Shown here: in pieces, positions 48,035 through 57,031 of the stretch
How positions within the stretch are numbered: the first letter of the stretch is position 1
How the letters are laid out: each line of letters starts with the position of its first letter
Assembly (NCBI RefSeq): GCF_017874215.1
Contig: NZ_JAGGLB010000029.1
Span: 1-64,000 of the forward strand
DNA: 64,000 bases
From: Paenibacillus eucommiae
GTDB lineage: Bacteria > Bacillota > Bacilli > Paenibacillales > NBRC-103111
Direction of reading: 5' to 3'
Program-made: the position numbers and the translations under genes
Notes under the pieces: model-generated
Told to the model about the DNA's origin: nothing
The model's input: only the letters and a program-made list of their open reading frames with translations
The model's database searches: none

Positions 48035-49303
48035 ATGCAAAATGTGAAAGGTACCTACGATTTTTTCGGAAAGGAACAAGCGCTTAGAAAGAAAGTTCAA
48101 ACTACTCTTCAAGAGGTGTTTGAATTGTATGATTTTGACGAAATGTCCTCAACCTTGCTGAACGAGCTTGATCTCTTGGCCTCGAAGTATGCGGGAGGTG
48201 ACGAAATATTAAAAGAAATGTACCAGCTAACCGATCAAGGCAGTAGAAATCTTGGACTTCGATACGATCTGACCATTCCTTTTGCCAAAGTAATCGCACT
48301 AAATCCCGGCATAGAGCTTCCATACAAAAGGTATGAAATCGGGAAGGTTTTTCGTGATGGTCCCGTCAAACGAGGGCGTCTGCGTGAATTTTTACAGTGT
48401 GATGTTGATGTTGTGGGCATAGACGGACCTGAGGCTGAGGCTGAGCTTATGCAGCTTGCGGTTGAAGTGTTCAACAGGTTGAGTATCCCGATCATACTTA
48501 AATGGAACAATAGACGTTTTTTGGGAGAGGTGCTTGAAGCCATTGGGGTACCGTCTGATGACAAGCTGTCGGTCATGCTGACACTCGATAAAGTTGAAAA
48601 GATCGGAAATGACGGTGTAAGAAAAGAGCTTGTAAGCAAGGGACTGGATGCTCAAATCATAAATGGAATTACAGAATTGATTGAAATGAAAGGCCAAACG
48701 TTCGAACAAGTGTCTGGTAAATATGGAATTCAGAACTATCCGGGTGCTTTAGAGGTCCAGGTTTTGCAGAATTTGATTGAGAAATTGGGACTTGGGCAAG
48801 CTTGCAAATTCGATCCATTTCTATCACGCGGGCTGTCCTTCTACACGGGAACGGTGTATGAAATTTTTGATGCTGAGGGCTTATTCCCTTCAAGCTTAGG
48901 GGGTGGCGGCCGGTATGATGCGATCATTGGTCAGCTAGTTGGCAGGGATGATATTCAATATCCAACCGTTGGCATTTCATTTGGCATGGAATCGATCATG
49001 GAAATGCTCGAGAATCGCCCCGTACAAACACCTATTGCCGCGGTTGTTATCATCCCTATTGGAGCAACCATCGCTAGCGCACTAGCTGCTGCAGCAAATC
49101 TGAGAGCAAATGGTATTCGTACGAGTTTAGACACAGGCAGACGAAAATTAAAAAAATCACTAACGCAGGCTTCTTCCAAAGGAATCCGGTATGTCATACT
49201 GATCGGTGAAAATGAAGAAAGCCTTGGAAAAGTAAGGCTGAAAGACATGGACGAGCAGACGGAGCTGGTGCTGACTCTTCAAGAAGTTATTAGCTTTTTC
49301 TAG
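48035..49303 (+). CDS. hisS: Histidyl-tRNA synthetase (probable second copy)
   Basis: A 422-residue class II synthetase. Motif 2 reads YKRYEIGKVFRDGPVKRGRLREF, then LQCDVDVVG; the His-binding motifs are SRGLSFYTGTVYEIF and GGGGRYDAIIGQLVGR. The C-terminal anticodon domain is present (about 330-422: VIIPIGATIASALAAAANLR), so this is a full synthetase rather than HisZ. The motif-2 wording is closer to the type seen in Archaea and in extra copies of Bacillales than to standard Bacillus HisS, so a second copy is likely. Regulation by the His leader upstream is inferred. Confidence 0.88.
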   Translation: MQNVKGTYDFFGKEQALRKKVQTTLQEVFELYDFDEMSSTLLNELDLLASKYAGGDEILKEMYQLTDQGSRNLGLRYDLTIPFAKVIALNPGIELPYKRYEIGKVFRDGPVKRGRLREFLQCDVDVVGIDGPEAEAELMQLAVEVFNRLSIPIILKWNNRRFLGEVLEAIGVPSDDKLSVMLTLDKVEKIGNDGVRKELVSKGLDAQIINGITELIEMKGQTFEQVSGKYGIQNYPGALEVQVLQNLIEKLGLGQACKFDPFLSRGLSFYTGTVYEIFDAEGLFPSSLGGGGRYDAIIGQLVGRDDIQYPTVGISFGMESIMEMLENRPVQTPIAAVVIIPIGATIASALAAAANLRANGIRTSLDTGRRKLKKSLTQASSKGIRYVILIGENEESLGKVRLKDMDEQTELVLTLQEVISFF

Positions 49304-49315
49304 GGCCTACTTTTC

Positions 49316-50503
49316 CTACAGTACTCTTTTACGAATCGCTTCTCTGGCTTCTTCCCGATCATCGAAATGTACGGTGCGATCTTTCAGGATTTGATACGTT
49401 TCATGCCCCTTTCCTGCGATCAAGACTATATCTCCCGTACCAGCCATTTCAATTGCCCGTTCAATGGCTTGTCTGCGATCTTCAATCAGTTCATAGGATT
49501 CAGGCGAGGCCCCAAATTCCTTTAGGCCATGCTCAATATCAATTAGAATGCCCTTTGGATCTTCAGTCCGGGGATTATCGGAAGTAACAATAACAAAATC
49601 ACTGTATGCGGCAGCGAGCTTGCCCATGATGGGACGTTTGGTTCGATCTCTGTCTCCACCACACCCAAATACGGTAATGATCTTCTTATCCGCAAACTCA
49701 CATAAGGTAGAAAGCGCGTTATCCAAACCGTCCGGAGAATGCGCATAGTCGGCAAGCACGAGGAAATCCTGACCTTCATCAATGACTTCCATTCTACCAG
49801 AAACGGTTGTTAAATCGAGCAGCCCTGCTTGAATAACATCAATCGGGATCTGTTCAGCCAGAGCTGTACTGATAGCCGCGAGTGCATTGTAGACATTAAA
49901 GGTACCAACCAGGTTTAGTTCAATTGTCGTCGTTCCGGCAGAAGAAAGCAGCTGGAAGGTGGTACCTTTCGAGGTCAACTGAATCTCTTTGGCCATGATA
50001 TCTGCCGGGTTTTTAATGCCGTATGTAATCACTTGCGCTGCTGTCAAGCTTTTCAAAATCTTCGAGGCCTCATCATCGGCATTTAATATGGCGAATTTAC
50101 GTTTAGCAGGGTCTGGCGAGAAAGAATTGCCCATTCTTGAGAAAAGAGTCCCTTTAGCCGCGAGGTAATTGTCCATGCTTCCATGATAATCCAAGTGATC
50201 TTGAGTCAGGTTAGTAAAGACAGCCGTTCGAAATTCACAGCCAAGTACACGGCCCATATGGAGCCCTTGGGAACTCACTTCCATAACACAAAAATCCGCT
50301 GAAGCATCCTTCATCTTTTTTAAATTGGATTGCAGGGTATGAGGGTCTTGTGTATTTATGTCGGTATCCAGCATGGCAGCACCTATTTTGGTGCCGATAT
50401 TCCCCATTAAGCCTGTACGAAAACCAGAACGCAGTATTCCCATCGTGGAATGTTTTTCCTTTTTTTGATTTGAAAACTTTGAACGGCACATTCGATGTTG
50501 CAA
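49316..50503 (-). pseudogene. N-terminally truncated murE copy
   Basis: The frame gives 395 residues where MurE has about 490. Retained: TGLMGNIGTKI, VMEVSSQGLHMGRV, FTNLTQDHLDYHG, LVGTFNVYNALAA, DYAHSPDGLDNAL, and the diaminopimelate motif SDNPRTEDP. Lost: the whole UDP-binding N-domain. The ATP loop is broken: the DNA for GKTSTMGIL is there, but one extra T near 50452 puts GKT out of frame, and no TGTN precedes it. Without the P-loop no ligase activity is expected. It converges with hisS (12 bases apart). Confidence 0.82.
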
Positions 50504-50578
50504 CCAGGATAGGCTTATGCTAAAGTAAAAATATGTATATTTTGATTTTGGTAACCTTTTTCAATGGAGGTGGGCTAG

Positions 50579-50833
50579 GTGACAAACAAACATATAAAAC
50601 TAGGTGTGCCCAAGCATGAAGGGCAATTGTCTATGATGTTCTCAAAAGGAGGATCGCGTGACGGGTCTGGAAGAAAAGCACTCGGAGAAACGAAGAAAGT
50701 TTCCTTAACCTTATCCACTGACATTTGGAATGAATTCGAAAACCATTGCAATACACTTAAATGTTCGAAATCTGAAGGATTGCGGGGTATTATCGAAGCT
50801 TATTTTAGACAAGAGCATATAGGGGATAGGTGA
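50579..50833 (+). CDS. Ribbon-helix-helix-like small protein
   Basis: An 84-residue basic protein. The C-terminal half, KKVSLTLSTDIWNEFENHCN followed by KSEGLRGIIEAYF, has the beta-strand plus two-helix pattern of CopG/Arc-type DNA-binding proteins. The N-terminal 35 residues (SMMFSKGGSRDGSGRKALGE) are disordered-looking. GTG start with GGAGGTGGG upstream. The clamp gene begins 6 bases after its stop, so the two are one operon; it may be the clamp gene's regulator or a plasmid-derived partner. Confidence 0.72.
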   Translation: MTNKHIKLGVPKHEGQLSMMFSKGGSRDGSGRKALGETKKVSLTLSTDIWNEFENHCNTLKCSKSEGLRGIIEAYFRQEHIGDR

Positions 50834-50839
50834 AGCGTT

Positions 50840-51970
50840 GTGCTGATTAAGATAAGCCAAAAGCTGCTGATGAATGGACTACAATATGTTGCACATGCTG
50901 CCGCCACAAAAAACGCTATCCCGATTTTATCAGGTATTAAGCTAGAAGCCGATCGCAGGGGTTTAACACTTACGGCTGGTAATTTAGGCATGATGCTGCA
51001 GTACAGAATTCCCTATAATGAAGAGGAAGCAGTTGTATATGAGGGTGGAAGCATTGTTGTTCCTTCACGGCATTTCGTTGAGATTATTCGTAATTTACCT
51101 GCAGGTCTTATTAAGCTAGAAATCAAAGGGGCGTTCAATCTTGGAATCCATTCAGATAACGCCGTATATCACTTGTGCGGGGCAGATGCAGGGGATTATC
51201 CTCAAATTTCTGAGCTTAACCTACATAGCAGATTTACTTTTTCGAAAGATCAGCTTAAAAGCCTTATCAGACGAGTGTCTTTCGCTGTCTCCACTTCCGA
51301 AGCCAGACCTGTGTTAACTGGTGTCATGTGCCATTTTAGCAGCGAGGATCTTAGGCTAATAGCAACAGATGGCGTACGGCTATCTTCCCAGACTACTAAT
51401 CATTACATAACAACAGAGCTAGCTAGTACGGCGACTTATGTTATTATTCCAGGAAAGCATTTATCCGATTATGCCAAAATGCTAGGTGATGAGCATACCT
51501 CGACAGAACTAGGGATAGGGGATAATAAAATAATTTTCAAGTCAAACAACTTACTTATGCAATCATTATTAATAGACGGAACCTATCCTTCAGTGGACAA
51601 AGTCAAACCGGAAATATGTACGACAGAAATTGTTCTGGATACATTTCATGTATGGCACGCTCTTGAACGCGTTTCTTTATTAGCAGGAGAAAGCAAAGTT
51701 GTGAAATTACAGGTCTCCTCAACGAATTCAATTGTGCTAACTTCACAAACAGCAGAAATTGGTGACGTTATGGAGGAGGTTCCTGTGGAAGAGCTCATTG
51801 GAGATGAGATTACTGTACACTTCAACGGCAGATACATGATTGAAATTATGCGCGCTATTGATAGTAAGCAAGTGAAATTAAGCTTTTCCGGTCCATCCAA
51901 GCCAATTCTTGTGCAGCCAACGGATACCTTGAACTCCTTTTATATGATCACTCCCATAAGGTCCCACTAG
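50840..51970 (+). CDS. dnaN: DNA polymerase III beta-clamp paralogue
   Basis: A 376-residue sliding clamp with three repeated domains: N-domain MLIKISQKLLMNGLQYVAHA, AIPILSGIKLEADRRGLTLT; middle RFTFSKDQLKSLIRRVSFAVSTSEARPVLTG; C-domain TEIVLDTFHVWHALERVSLLA and the terminal MITPIR, close to the standard MPMR/LPVR end that shapes the partner pocket. The usual dnaA-dnaN-recF context is absent; the gene is downstream of an RHH gene, so it is a second clamp as known in the B. cereus group. GTG start. Confidence 0.9.
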   Translation: MLIKISQKLLMNGLQYVAHAAATKNAIPILSGIKLEADRRGLTLTAGNLGMMLQYRIPYNEEEAVVYEGGSIVVPSRHFVEIIRNLPAGLIKLEIKGAFNLGIHSDNAVYHLCGADAGDYPQISELNLHSRFTFSKDQLKSLIRRVSFAVSTSEARPVLTGVMCHFSSEDLRLIATDGVRLSSQTTNHYITTELASTATYVIIPGKHLSDYAKMLGDEHTSTELGIGDNKIIFKSNNLLMQSLLIDGTYPSVDKVKPEICTTEIVLDTFHVWHALERVSLLAGESKVVKLQVSSTNSIVLTSQTAEIGDVMEEVPVEELIGDEITVHFNGRYMIEIMRAIDSKQVKLSFSGPSKPILVQPTDTLNSFYMITPIRSH

Positions 51971-52118
51971 TAGACGATAGATGATAAGTGAACTAAACGA
52001 TGTGTTAATTTACCATTATTTATGATGCAATTCATACGCAACGTAGTATAATCAAAATAACGGACCTAAGGCTCAGAGGCAGTTCCAGAGTGAAAAGATC
52101 GTATCGTTTTGTTGTCTC

Positions 52119-52132
52119 TGAAAGCGGTTGCG
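52119..52132. promoter_or_regulatory. Candidate cre site (CcpA operator)
   Basis: TGAAAGCGGTTGCG fits the catabolite-responsive consensus TGWAANCGNTNWCA except at the last base. It lies 46 bases before the glycosidase gene and downstream of a TATAAT box at 52047, placing it as a roadblock or repressor site for sugar control. Confidence 0.6.
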
Positions 52133-52177
52133 ATTATGGACAGGTGCGTTAAAAACTGAATAAAGGAGACAGTAAAC

Positions 52178-54232
52178 ATGCTGCGAATTGCATTCACAAA
52201 TGACTCTCCATGCCTTATTTCTGTCGATTCTCAAGAAAGCTATTCAGATCTGCCCTATCAATATGCGCTGAGATATTCCCGTAACGATCAGGAGATATAT
52301 GAGGGGAATTTAGAAATGTCTACGATGACTCACTCTGAAGATGACGCGGAACTTCAAGGAAGCTTTGCTGCTTCTGGCATACTGCTTAAGCAAAGGTTTC
52401 GCCATGAAGGGGATGGGATATCTGAAGAGATCTCCATAACGAATCCCAATATTCATCCTCTTATGTTGAAGCAGGTATACTTCGGCTTTACAAAGAAGCT
52501 GGAAGACAAATCGGATTATCGCCTAAGGGCTATTCCGTTTCTTGTTCAACTGGATGGAAGTGTCCACGATTATACAATTAAGCAGCTTGTGGAGGGACAA
52601 GCCATAAATGCAGACCAAACGGATCTCTCCAGAGAAGAGCCGCTCCTGTTGAAGGAAGGGCTTCGTTCAGAAGCTTGGGCATGGGGGGATGATCATCATG
52701 GCATTGTCATCATCAAGTATAATAACGAGCAAGTTGAGTATTCCGTTGCCAGAGCTGCTAATGAGCAGGGGGAAGCAGTGCTGCGATACGGCGGGGCGGG
52801 CCTCTCACTTTTCAGTGAGCCCTCAGATTCGTCTACTCTGGAACCGGGACAGACATTTACCTTTGGTAAAACCTACTATTTTCCATATGAGGGCAATATT
52901 CAAACAGCATATGCTGTTTATCGTACCTTTCTCGAGAACAGGGGCCACACATTTGGCCGTACTTATAATCCGCCTGTCAATTGGAATGTGCTCTATGATA
53001 TCGGCTGGCACCACTCCAATGCTGAACAGCTTCGTATACATTACCATAAAGAAGCCATTATGAAGGAGGCCAGCAAAGCTAAGGATATCGGCTGTGAGCT
53101 CCTCTATCTGGATCCAGGTTGGGAAGTTGCTGAAGGCTTGACCCTTTGGGATGAGTCGCGGCTTGGTGACGTTTCTGAGCTTGTCCATGAGTTGAAGGAG
53201 CAATATAATCTTGACCTTGGTTATCGTACAATTCTTCGGGCCTACAAGGATGGTTGGAATGAAGACCATTACGTCCGGCATTCTTATGGACTTATGCAGC
53301 CTGACCGCATGGAGCCTGTTTGGGGATACCATTTTTGGGAGCCGTGCCTTTGTGACCCGGAGTATTTTAATGAAAAATTACAAAGAATTTTGGCCATTAC
53401 GAAACAGGGTATGCGATTTATGATGTTTGATGAGATGGATTGGCGGGGACCTTGCAGTAATCCCAATCATGGTCATCAAGTGCCTTCAACTGCAATAGAT
53501 CACATTAAAGCTGTGTACCGGCTCGCAGGCGAGGTTCGCCGCCAGTATCCCGCTGTGCTGACGGAAGTCCATGATCCAGTCTGGCCTTGGACGACATCCT
53601 TATATGTGCCGACTTATTTCCGTCAGGGACCGGAAGGCGTGGGCTATTATGATGAAAATTGGGGCTTCGAATATATGTGGAACTGCATCGAGGACCTGAA
53701 GACTGGCAAAGCGCTGGCCCTCTACTACTACAATCTTGGCTGCAGCATTCCCCTATATCTGCACATTACAATGGCCGCTGATAACGATGCCTGTGTTTTC
53801 TTCTGGTGGACTGCTTCCACGGTCCGGCATTTGGGCATCGGCGGCAAGTATAGCCATCCTACCGTTGAGTTCGCAGGAGAGCTGGTTGCGTACGACCAAG
53901 AGAAGCGCTATTCGGACTATCGGGATCAACTAAGCGTATATCAGAAGCTGAAGCCTTATTTCGTTCGCGGAACGTTCCACGGCATAGCTGAGCATGTCCA
54001 CCTCCATACACTGGAAGGAACTTCTGGTGGGGTAATCAATGTTTTCAACCTGATGGAAGAGGAGCGGGAGCTTGAATTCACAATTTCACTTGCGCTGCTG
54101 GGTGGTGAGGAAGACTTGCTGGTAACGGGAGCGGAAGCCTCTTGGAGCAATGAGGAGGTTACATTCCGGTTAACGCTTGCTGCCATGTCTCCCGGCATTG
54201 TCGTTGTGGGAGAAGCAGCGGGGCTCGTATGA
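52178..54232 (+). CDS. GH36-like alpha-galactosidase family protein
   Basis: A 684-residue glycoside hydrolase of the alpha-galactosidase superfamily (GH36/GH31 clan). An N-terminal beta-supersandwich (1-270) precedes a TIM barrel in which NWNVLYDIGWHH, CELLYLDPGWEVAEG and GMRFMMFDEMDWRGPC are visible; the Asp of MMFDEMD is the likely nucleophile position. A C-terminal beta domain ends the protein. No signal peptide, so intracellular. AAAGGAG precedes the ATG. No transporter genes adjoin; the cre-like site suggests glucose repression. Exact substrate uncertain. Confidence 0.83.
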   Translation: MLRIAFTNDSPCLISVDSQESYSDLPYQYALRYSRNDQEIYEGNLEMSTMTHSEDDAELQGSFAASGILLKQRFRHEGDGISEEISITNPNIHPLMLKQVYFGFTKKLEDKSDYRLRAIPFLVQLDGSVHDYTIKQLVEGQAINADQTDLSREEPLLLKEGLRSEAWAWGDDHHGIVIIKYNNEQVEYSVARAANEQGEAVLRYGGAGLSLFSEPSDSSTLEPGQTFTFGKTYYFPYEGNIQTAYAVYRTFLENRGHTFGRTYNPPVNWNVLYDIGWHHSNAEQLRIHYHKEAIMKEASKAKDIGCELLYLDPGWEVAEGLTLWDESRLGDVSELVHELKEQYNLDLGYRTILRAYKDGWNEDHYVRHSYGLMQPDRMEPVWGYHFWEPCLCDPEYFNEKLQRILAITKQGMRFMMFDEMDWRGPCSNPNHGHQVPSTAIDHIKAVYRLAGEVRRQYPAVLTEVHDPVWPWTTSLYVPTYFRQGPEGVGYYDENWGFEYMWNCIEDLKTGKALALYYYNLGCSIPLYLHITMAADNDACVFFWWTASTVRHLGIGGKYSHPTVEFAGELVAYDQEKRYSDYRDQLSVYQKLKPYFVRGTFHGIAEHVHLHTLEGTSGGVINVFNLMEEERELEFTISLALLGGEEDLLVTGAEASWSNEEVTFRLTLAAMSPGIVVVGEAAGLV

Positions 54233-54319
54233 GTTGGGCGCTTTCCGTGATGTTGCAAGTAGGGGAGTCTATTATATAATTTAGGAATAATAACATCAAT
54301 CTTTCAAGGAGGCCGACCC

Positions 54320-54769
54320 ATGGATCTCAAATATCAATTTTATATCGCGGCAAAAAAGGAGGATGTTTGGCAGATCCTCATATCACCAGAAGGTACCAAA
54401 AAAACGGTTTATGGCTCCACCATCCGGTCGACCTTTGAAATCGGGGCTTCTATTGATTATGTAGGGCCTGGCAAAGATGGGGACGAGACTGTTTATCTTT
54501 ACGGCAATGTGCTTGAATTTGAACCTAATCAAGTTCTAAGCTATTCGGAGCATCCCGGCCCGTCCTATTATCCCGATCACGCAGAACATACAACCCGGGT
54601 TACCTTTACTCTTGAGACGGTGGGGAACTGTACGAAACTGACTGTAATTAACGATCAATGGTCGGCAAACCATCCTTCACGTGTCCATACGGAAAATAAT
54701 TGGCCTGTCATTCTGAGCAATATCAAGACTTATGCGGAGACGGGCAGCACGCTTGACCTCGGCTGGTAA
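54320..54769 (+). CDS. SRPBCC/AHSA1 domain protein
   Basis: A 149-residue helix-grip protein: LKYQFYIAAKKEDVWQILIS, STFEIGASIDYVGPG, NVLEFEPNQVLSYSEH, TFTLETVGNCTKLTVIN and a C-terminal helix WPVILSNIKTYAETG, the standard AHSA1 order. AAGGAGG lies 8 bases before the ATG. The gene is monocistronic and ends at a shared terminator with exoA. Ligand unknown. Confidence 0.88.
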   Translation: MDLKYQFYIAAKKEDVWQILISPEGTKKTVYGSTIRSTFEIGASIDYVGPGKDGDETVYLYGNVLEFEPNQVLSYSEHPGPSYYPDHAEHTTRVTFTLETVGNCTKLTVINDQWSANHPSRVHTENNWPVILSNIKTYAETGSTLDLGW

Positions 54770-54775
54770 TAAAAA

Positions 54776-54823
54776 GCAGCGGCATCTTCTTAGCCTCTTA
54801 TACGAGGTGGAAGATGCCGCTGT
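54776..54823. terminator. Bidirectional terminator
   Basis: Arms GCAGCGGCATCTTC and GAAGATGCCGCTGT with A-rich left and T-rich right flanks, between the SRPBCC gene and convergent exoA. Confidence 0.9.
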
Positions 54824-54825
54824 GT

Positions 54826-55602
54826 TTATAGGCTGCTTTCGGAGCTTTCGGATATATTCAGTATAATAGGGCAATGATCGCTGCCCAGTACATCACAATC
54901 GATTTGCGCGTCATCTAACAGCGGCTCCAGTCTTGACGATACGAGAAAATAATCAATTCTCCAGCCGACATTCCGCTCTCTCACCTTAGGCATATAAGAC
55001 CACCAGGTATAAGCATTTTCCCGCTCTGGATAAAAGTATCTGAAACTATCCGTAAACCCTGAGTCCAGCAGCAGGCTCATCTTGTCCCGTTCTTCCGGGG
55101 TGAAGCCGGAGTTGTTGCGATTGGATTTCGGATTTTTCAGGTCAATCTCCTGATGGGCCACGTTCAGATCGCCGCAAATAATTACAGGCTTGTGGCTGTC
55201 TAACTGCAGAAGGAAGCTTCGAAACCTTTCTTCCCATTCAAGTCTATACTCAAGTCTGGACAGATCGCGTCTGGCATTTGGCGTGTATACATTGACCAGA
55301 TAAAAAGCGTCGAATTCAAGCGTTATTACCCGCCCTTCAGGCTCCGATTGCTCCTCTAGGCCGTACCTGACCGATAGTGGCTTGATTTTTGAAAATATGG
55401 CAGTTCCCGAGTAGCCCTTTTTAAGCGCATAATTCCAATATTGGGTATAGGCATCACCGAGCTCCAGGGCGATTTGTCCTTCCTGCAGCTTAGTCTCCTG
55501 AATACAAAAAATATCCGCTCCGATTTCATTGAAATAAGTGTTGAAGCCTTTGTTTACACATGCCCTTAATCCGTTAACGTTCCATGATACTAGCTTTATC
55601 AT
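54826..55602 (-). CDS. exoA: Exodeoxyribonuclease III
   Basis: A 258-residue class II AP endonuclease/exonuclease III of base-excision repair. Active-site motifs: VSWNVNGLRA, CIQETKLQE (metal-binding Glu), VYTPNA, ICGDLNVAHQEIDL, WWSYMP..ERNVGWRIDYFLV and GSDHCPIIL (catalytic Asp-His). Length is standard. The region upstream is occupied by inverted copy C of the four-hairpin repeat. The TTG/ATG context is ordinary. Confidence 0.96.
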   Translation of the reverse strand: MIKLVSWNVNGLRACVNKGFNTYFNEIGADIFCIQETKLQEGQIALELGDAYTQYWNYALKKGYSGTAIFSKIKPLSVRYGLEEQSEPEGRVITLEFDAFYLVNVYTPNARRDLSRLEYRLEWEERFRSFLLQLDSHKPVIICGDLNVAHQEIDLKNPKSNRNNSGFTPEERDKMSLLLDSGFTDSFRYFYPERENAYTWWSYMPKVRERNVGWRIDYFLVSSRLEPLLDDAQIDCDVLGSDHCPIILNISESSESSL

Positions 55603-55674
55603 CGTCTATCAATCCCTTGCTGCTGATAGTAGTTTCCTATTATCAGTGTATCATAGAAGTTCATCGCTTAACGA

Positions 55675-55935
55675 TTTTATTCGTATGGGAGGGAAGGGCG
55701 GCGGTCTCCAGCCGCTGGGCATGAAGAGCTGCTACTTAACGATGTTTTTCATCGCTAAAAACACTTGTCGGCTCCACAACCTTACTTTAACAATGAAAAA
55801 CATCGTTAAAATCCCTTTTTACCACCCAGAAAGGCCATTCATGCTCATATAGTGATGAAAAACATCATTAAAGTGGCTGACTGCCCTGGGAACACTTGCT
55901 TTAACGATGAAAAACATCGTTAAGTGGAGCTCACG
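55675..55935 (-). repeat. Composite four-hairpin repeat, copy C (inverted)
   Basis: Read on the minus strand it shows the same four hairpins in order: 55923-55900, 55873-55849, 55812-55787 and 55760-55736, with spacers that match copies B and D (for example AGCAAGTGTTCCCAGG, GGGTGGTAAAAAG). Its end carries a shortened version of the terminal hairpin (GGGAAGGGCGGCGG...CAGCCGCTGG). It ends 5 bases from the HTH/F1-beta gene stop and may act as its terminator. Confidence 0.82.
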
Positions 55936-55939
55936 CCCC

Positions 55940-57001
55940 TTATTTATCCCCTGGCTTGAAATGCCCGATGTAGGTTAATTGTTCAACCTCCAGATCATCG
56001 GCAGCACCATCCAAAACGCGTCGGACCCCATCTATTGTGTCCTGAAGCGTTAGCCACTCGCCGGGTTTGTTCGTAAATGGCTCTGCCACATAAAACGGCT
56101 GTGTAAGGAACGACTCCAACCGTTCTCCCCGGCGATAAATCAGTGTATCTGAATCCGGCAAACTTTCTAATCCCCGTGCTCTTACCAGCGAACGCAGCTC
56201 CCGGTAGCGGCGAAGCAGCTTTCGCGCTCTTTGTTGCAACGTCAAATGGGTCGCCTCAAGATGCGCTCCTTCGAGAACGGTAGAGGTAGAAAACACAGGA
56301 TCTATGGCTGGGAAAAGATTGCGCGATGCCATGTCCGCATCACATCTCAATAGTGTATCCAAGGGCCCGTAAGGAACATCTTCGTCTGCAGCCTCGAAAT
56401 TAGTGTCCACCAGGGCTATAGTTACAGGTCTGGTGCCAGCTTCTTGCAGCCGCTCCCGCAGCATCGATAGTTCACCTGAGAGAACGATGGATCTATCTGC
56501 TCCAAGCAGCACATCACGATCCGTACTGAGAGCAGCTATTTGCGTGTACACTTCTTCTAGAGTCGTACAAATAAATTCGGCCTCCGCCACCACTTCTTCA
56601 AAACCCTCAGCATCAATCTGTGGTTTCCAAACAACGGTAGCATATCCCCTCAGCTTCATACGATGCAAGAGCTCGGATAGCGTGACTAGCTGCCCCATTC
56701 CAGGACCTGCTACAAGGCCAACTGTCCCTCCCCGTACTACTGGCGCAAACAAATCTAATACTTTCAAACCTGTCTCAATCATCGATACACCACTCCCTCG
56801 AATTATTAATTCATCAAGACTGCAATTCGCAAGCGAAGCAAGCGTTACAAGGGTTCTAACTTCCGCCCTGCCTACAGGAATTTTGCCTGTGCACAGGTTA
56901 GAAACAGTGGCAGGCCGTAAGCCGGCTGCACGGGCGGCTGTCGTAAGATTTGGGACACGACGACGTAAAAGTGAAACGTTGAGCTGTAGATCATCTTTCA
57001 T
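55940..57001 (-). CDS. HTH protein fused to an F1-ATPase beta-like domain
   Basis: A 353-residue fusion. Residues 1-70 look like an XRE-type helix-turn-helix (NLTTAARAAGLRPATVSNLC). Residues about 75-350 follow the nucleotide-binding and C-terminal domains of ATP synthase beta: MIETGLKVLDLFAPVVRGG, ADMASRNLFPAIDPVFSTST, ARKLLRRYRELRSLVRARGL, FLTQPFYVAEPFTNKPGEW and TIDGVRRVLDGAADDL. The N-terminal beta barrel of AtpD is replaced by the HTH. The P-loop, GGAGVGKT in AtpD, reads GPGMGQLV, and GERTREG is absent, so ATP hydrolysis is unlikely. ATG at 57001 with AGGAGG 11 bases ahead. A DNA-binding regulator with a sensing domain is the best guess. Confidence 0.8.
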   Translation of the reverse strand: MKDDLQLNVSLLRRRVPNLTTAARAAGLRPATVSNLCTGKIPVGRAEVRTLVTLASLANCSLDELIIRGSGVSMIETGLKVLDLFAPVVRGGTVGLVAGPGMGQLVTLSELLHRMKLRGYATVVWKPQIDAEGFEEVVAEAEFICTTLEEVYTQIAALSTDRDVLLGADRSIVLSGELSMLRERLQEAGTRPVTIALVDTNFEAADEDVPYGPLDTLLRCDADMASRNLFPAIDPVFSTSTVLEGAHLEATHLTLQQRARKLLRRYRELRSLVRARGLESLPDSDTLIYRRGERLESFLTQPFYVAEPFTNKPGEWLTLQDTIDGVRRVLDGAADDLEVEQLTYIGHFKPGDK

Positions 57002-57031
57002 TTTGGAAAACACCTCCTCATTTTCTGTAGA

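Noticed and set aside
48035..49303. HisZ (ATP-phosphoribosyltransferase regulatory subunit)
   Set aside because: A C-terminal anticodon-binding domain and full synthetase motifs are present, and no hisG follows.
50579..51970. Prophage or plasmid replication module
   Set aside because: Only the RHH and clamp genes are present; no integrase, replication initiator or structural gene is seen nearby.
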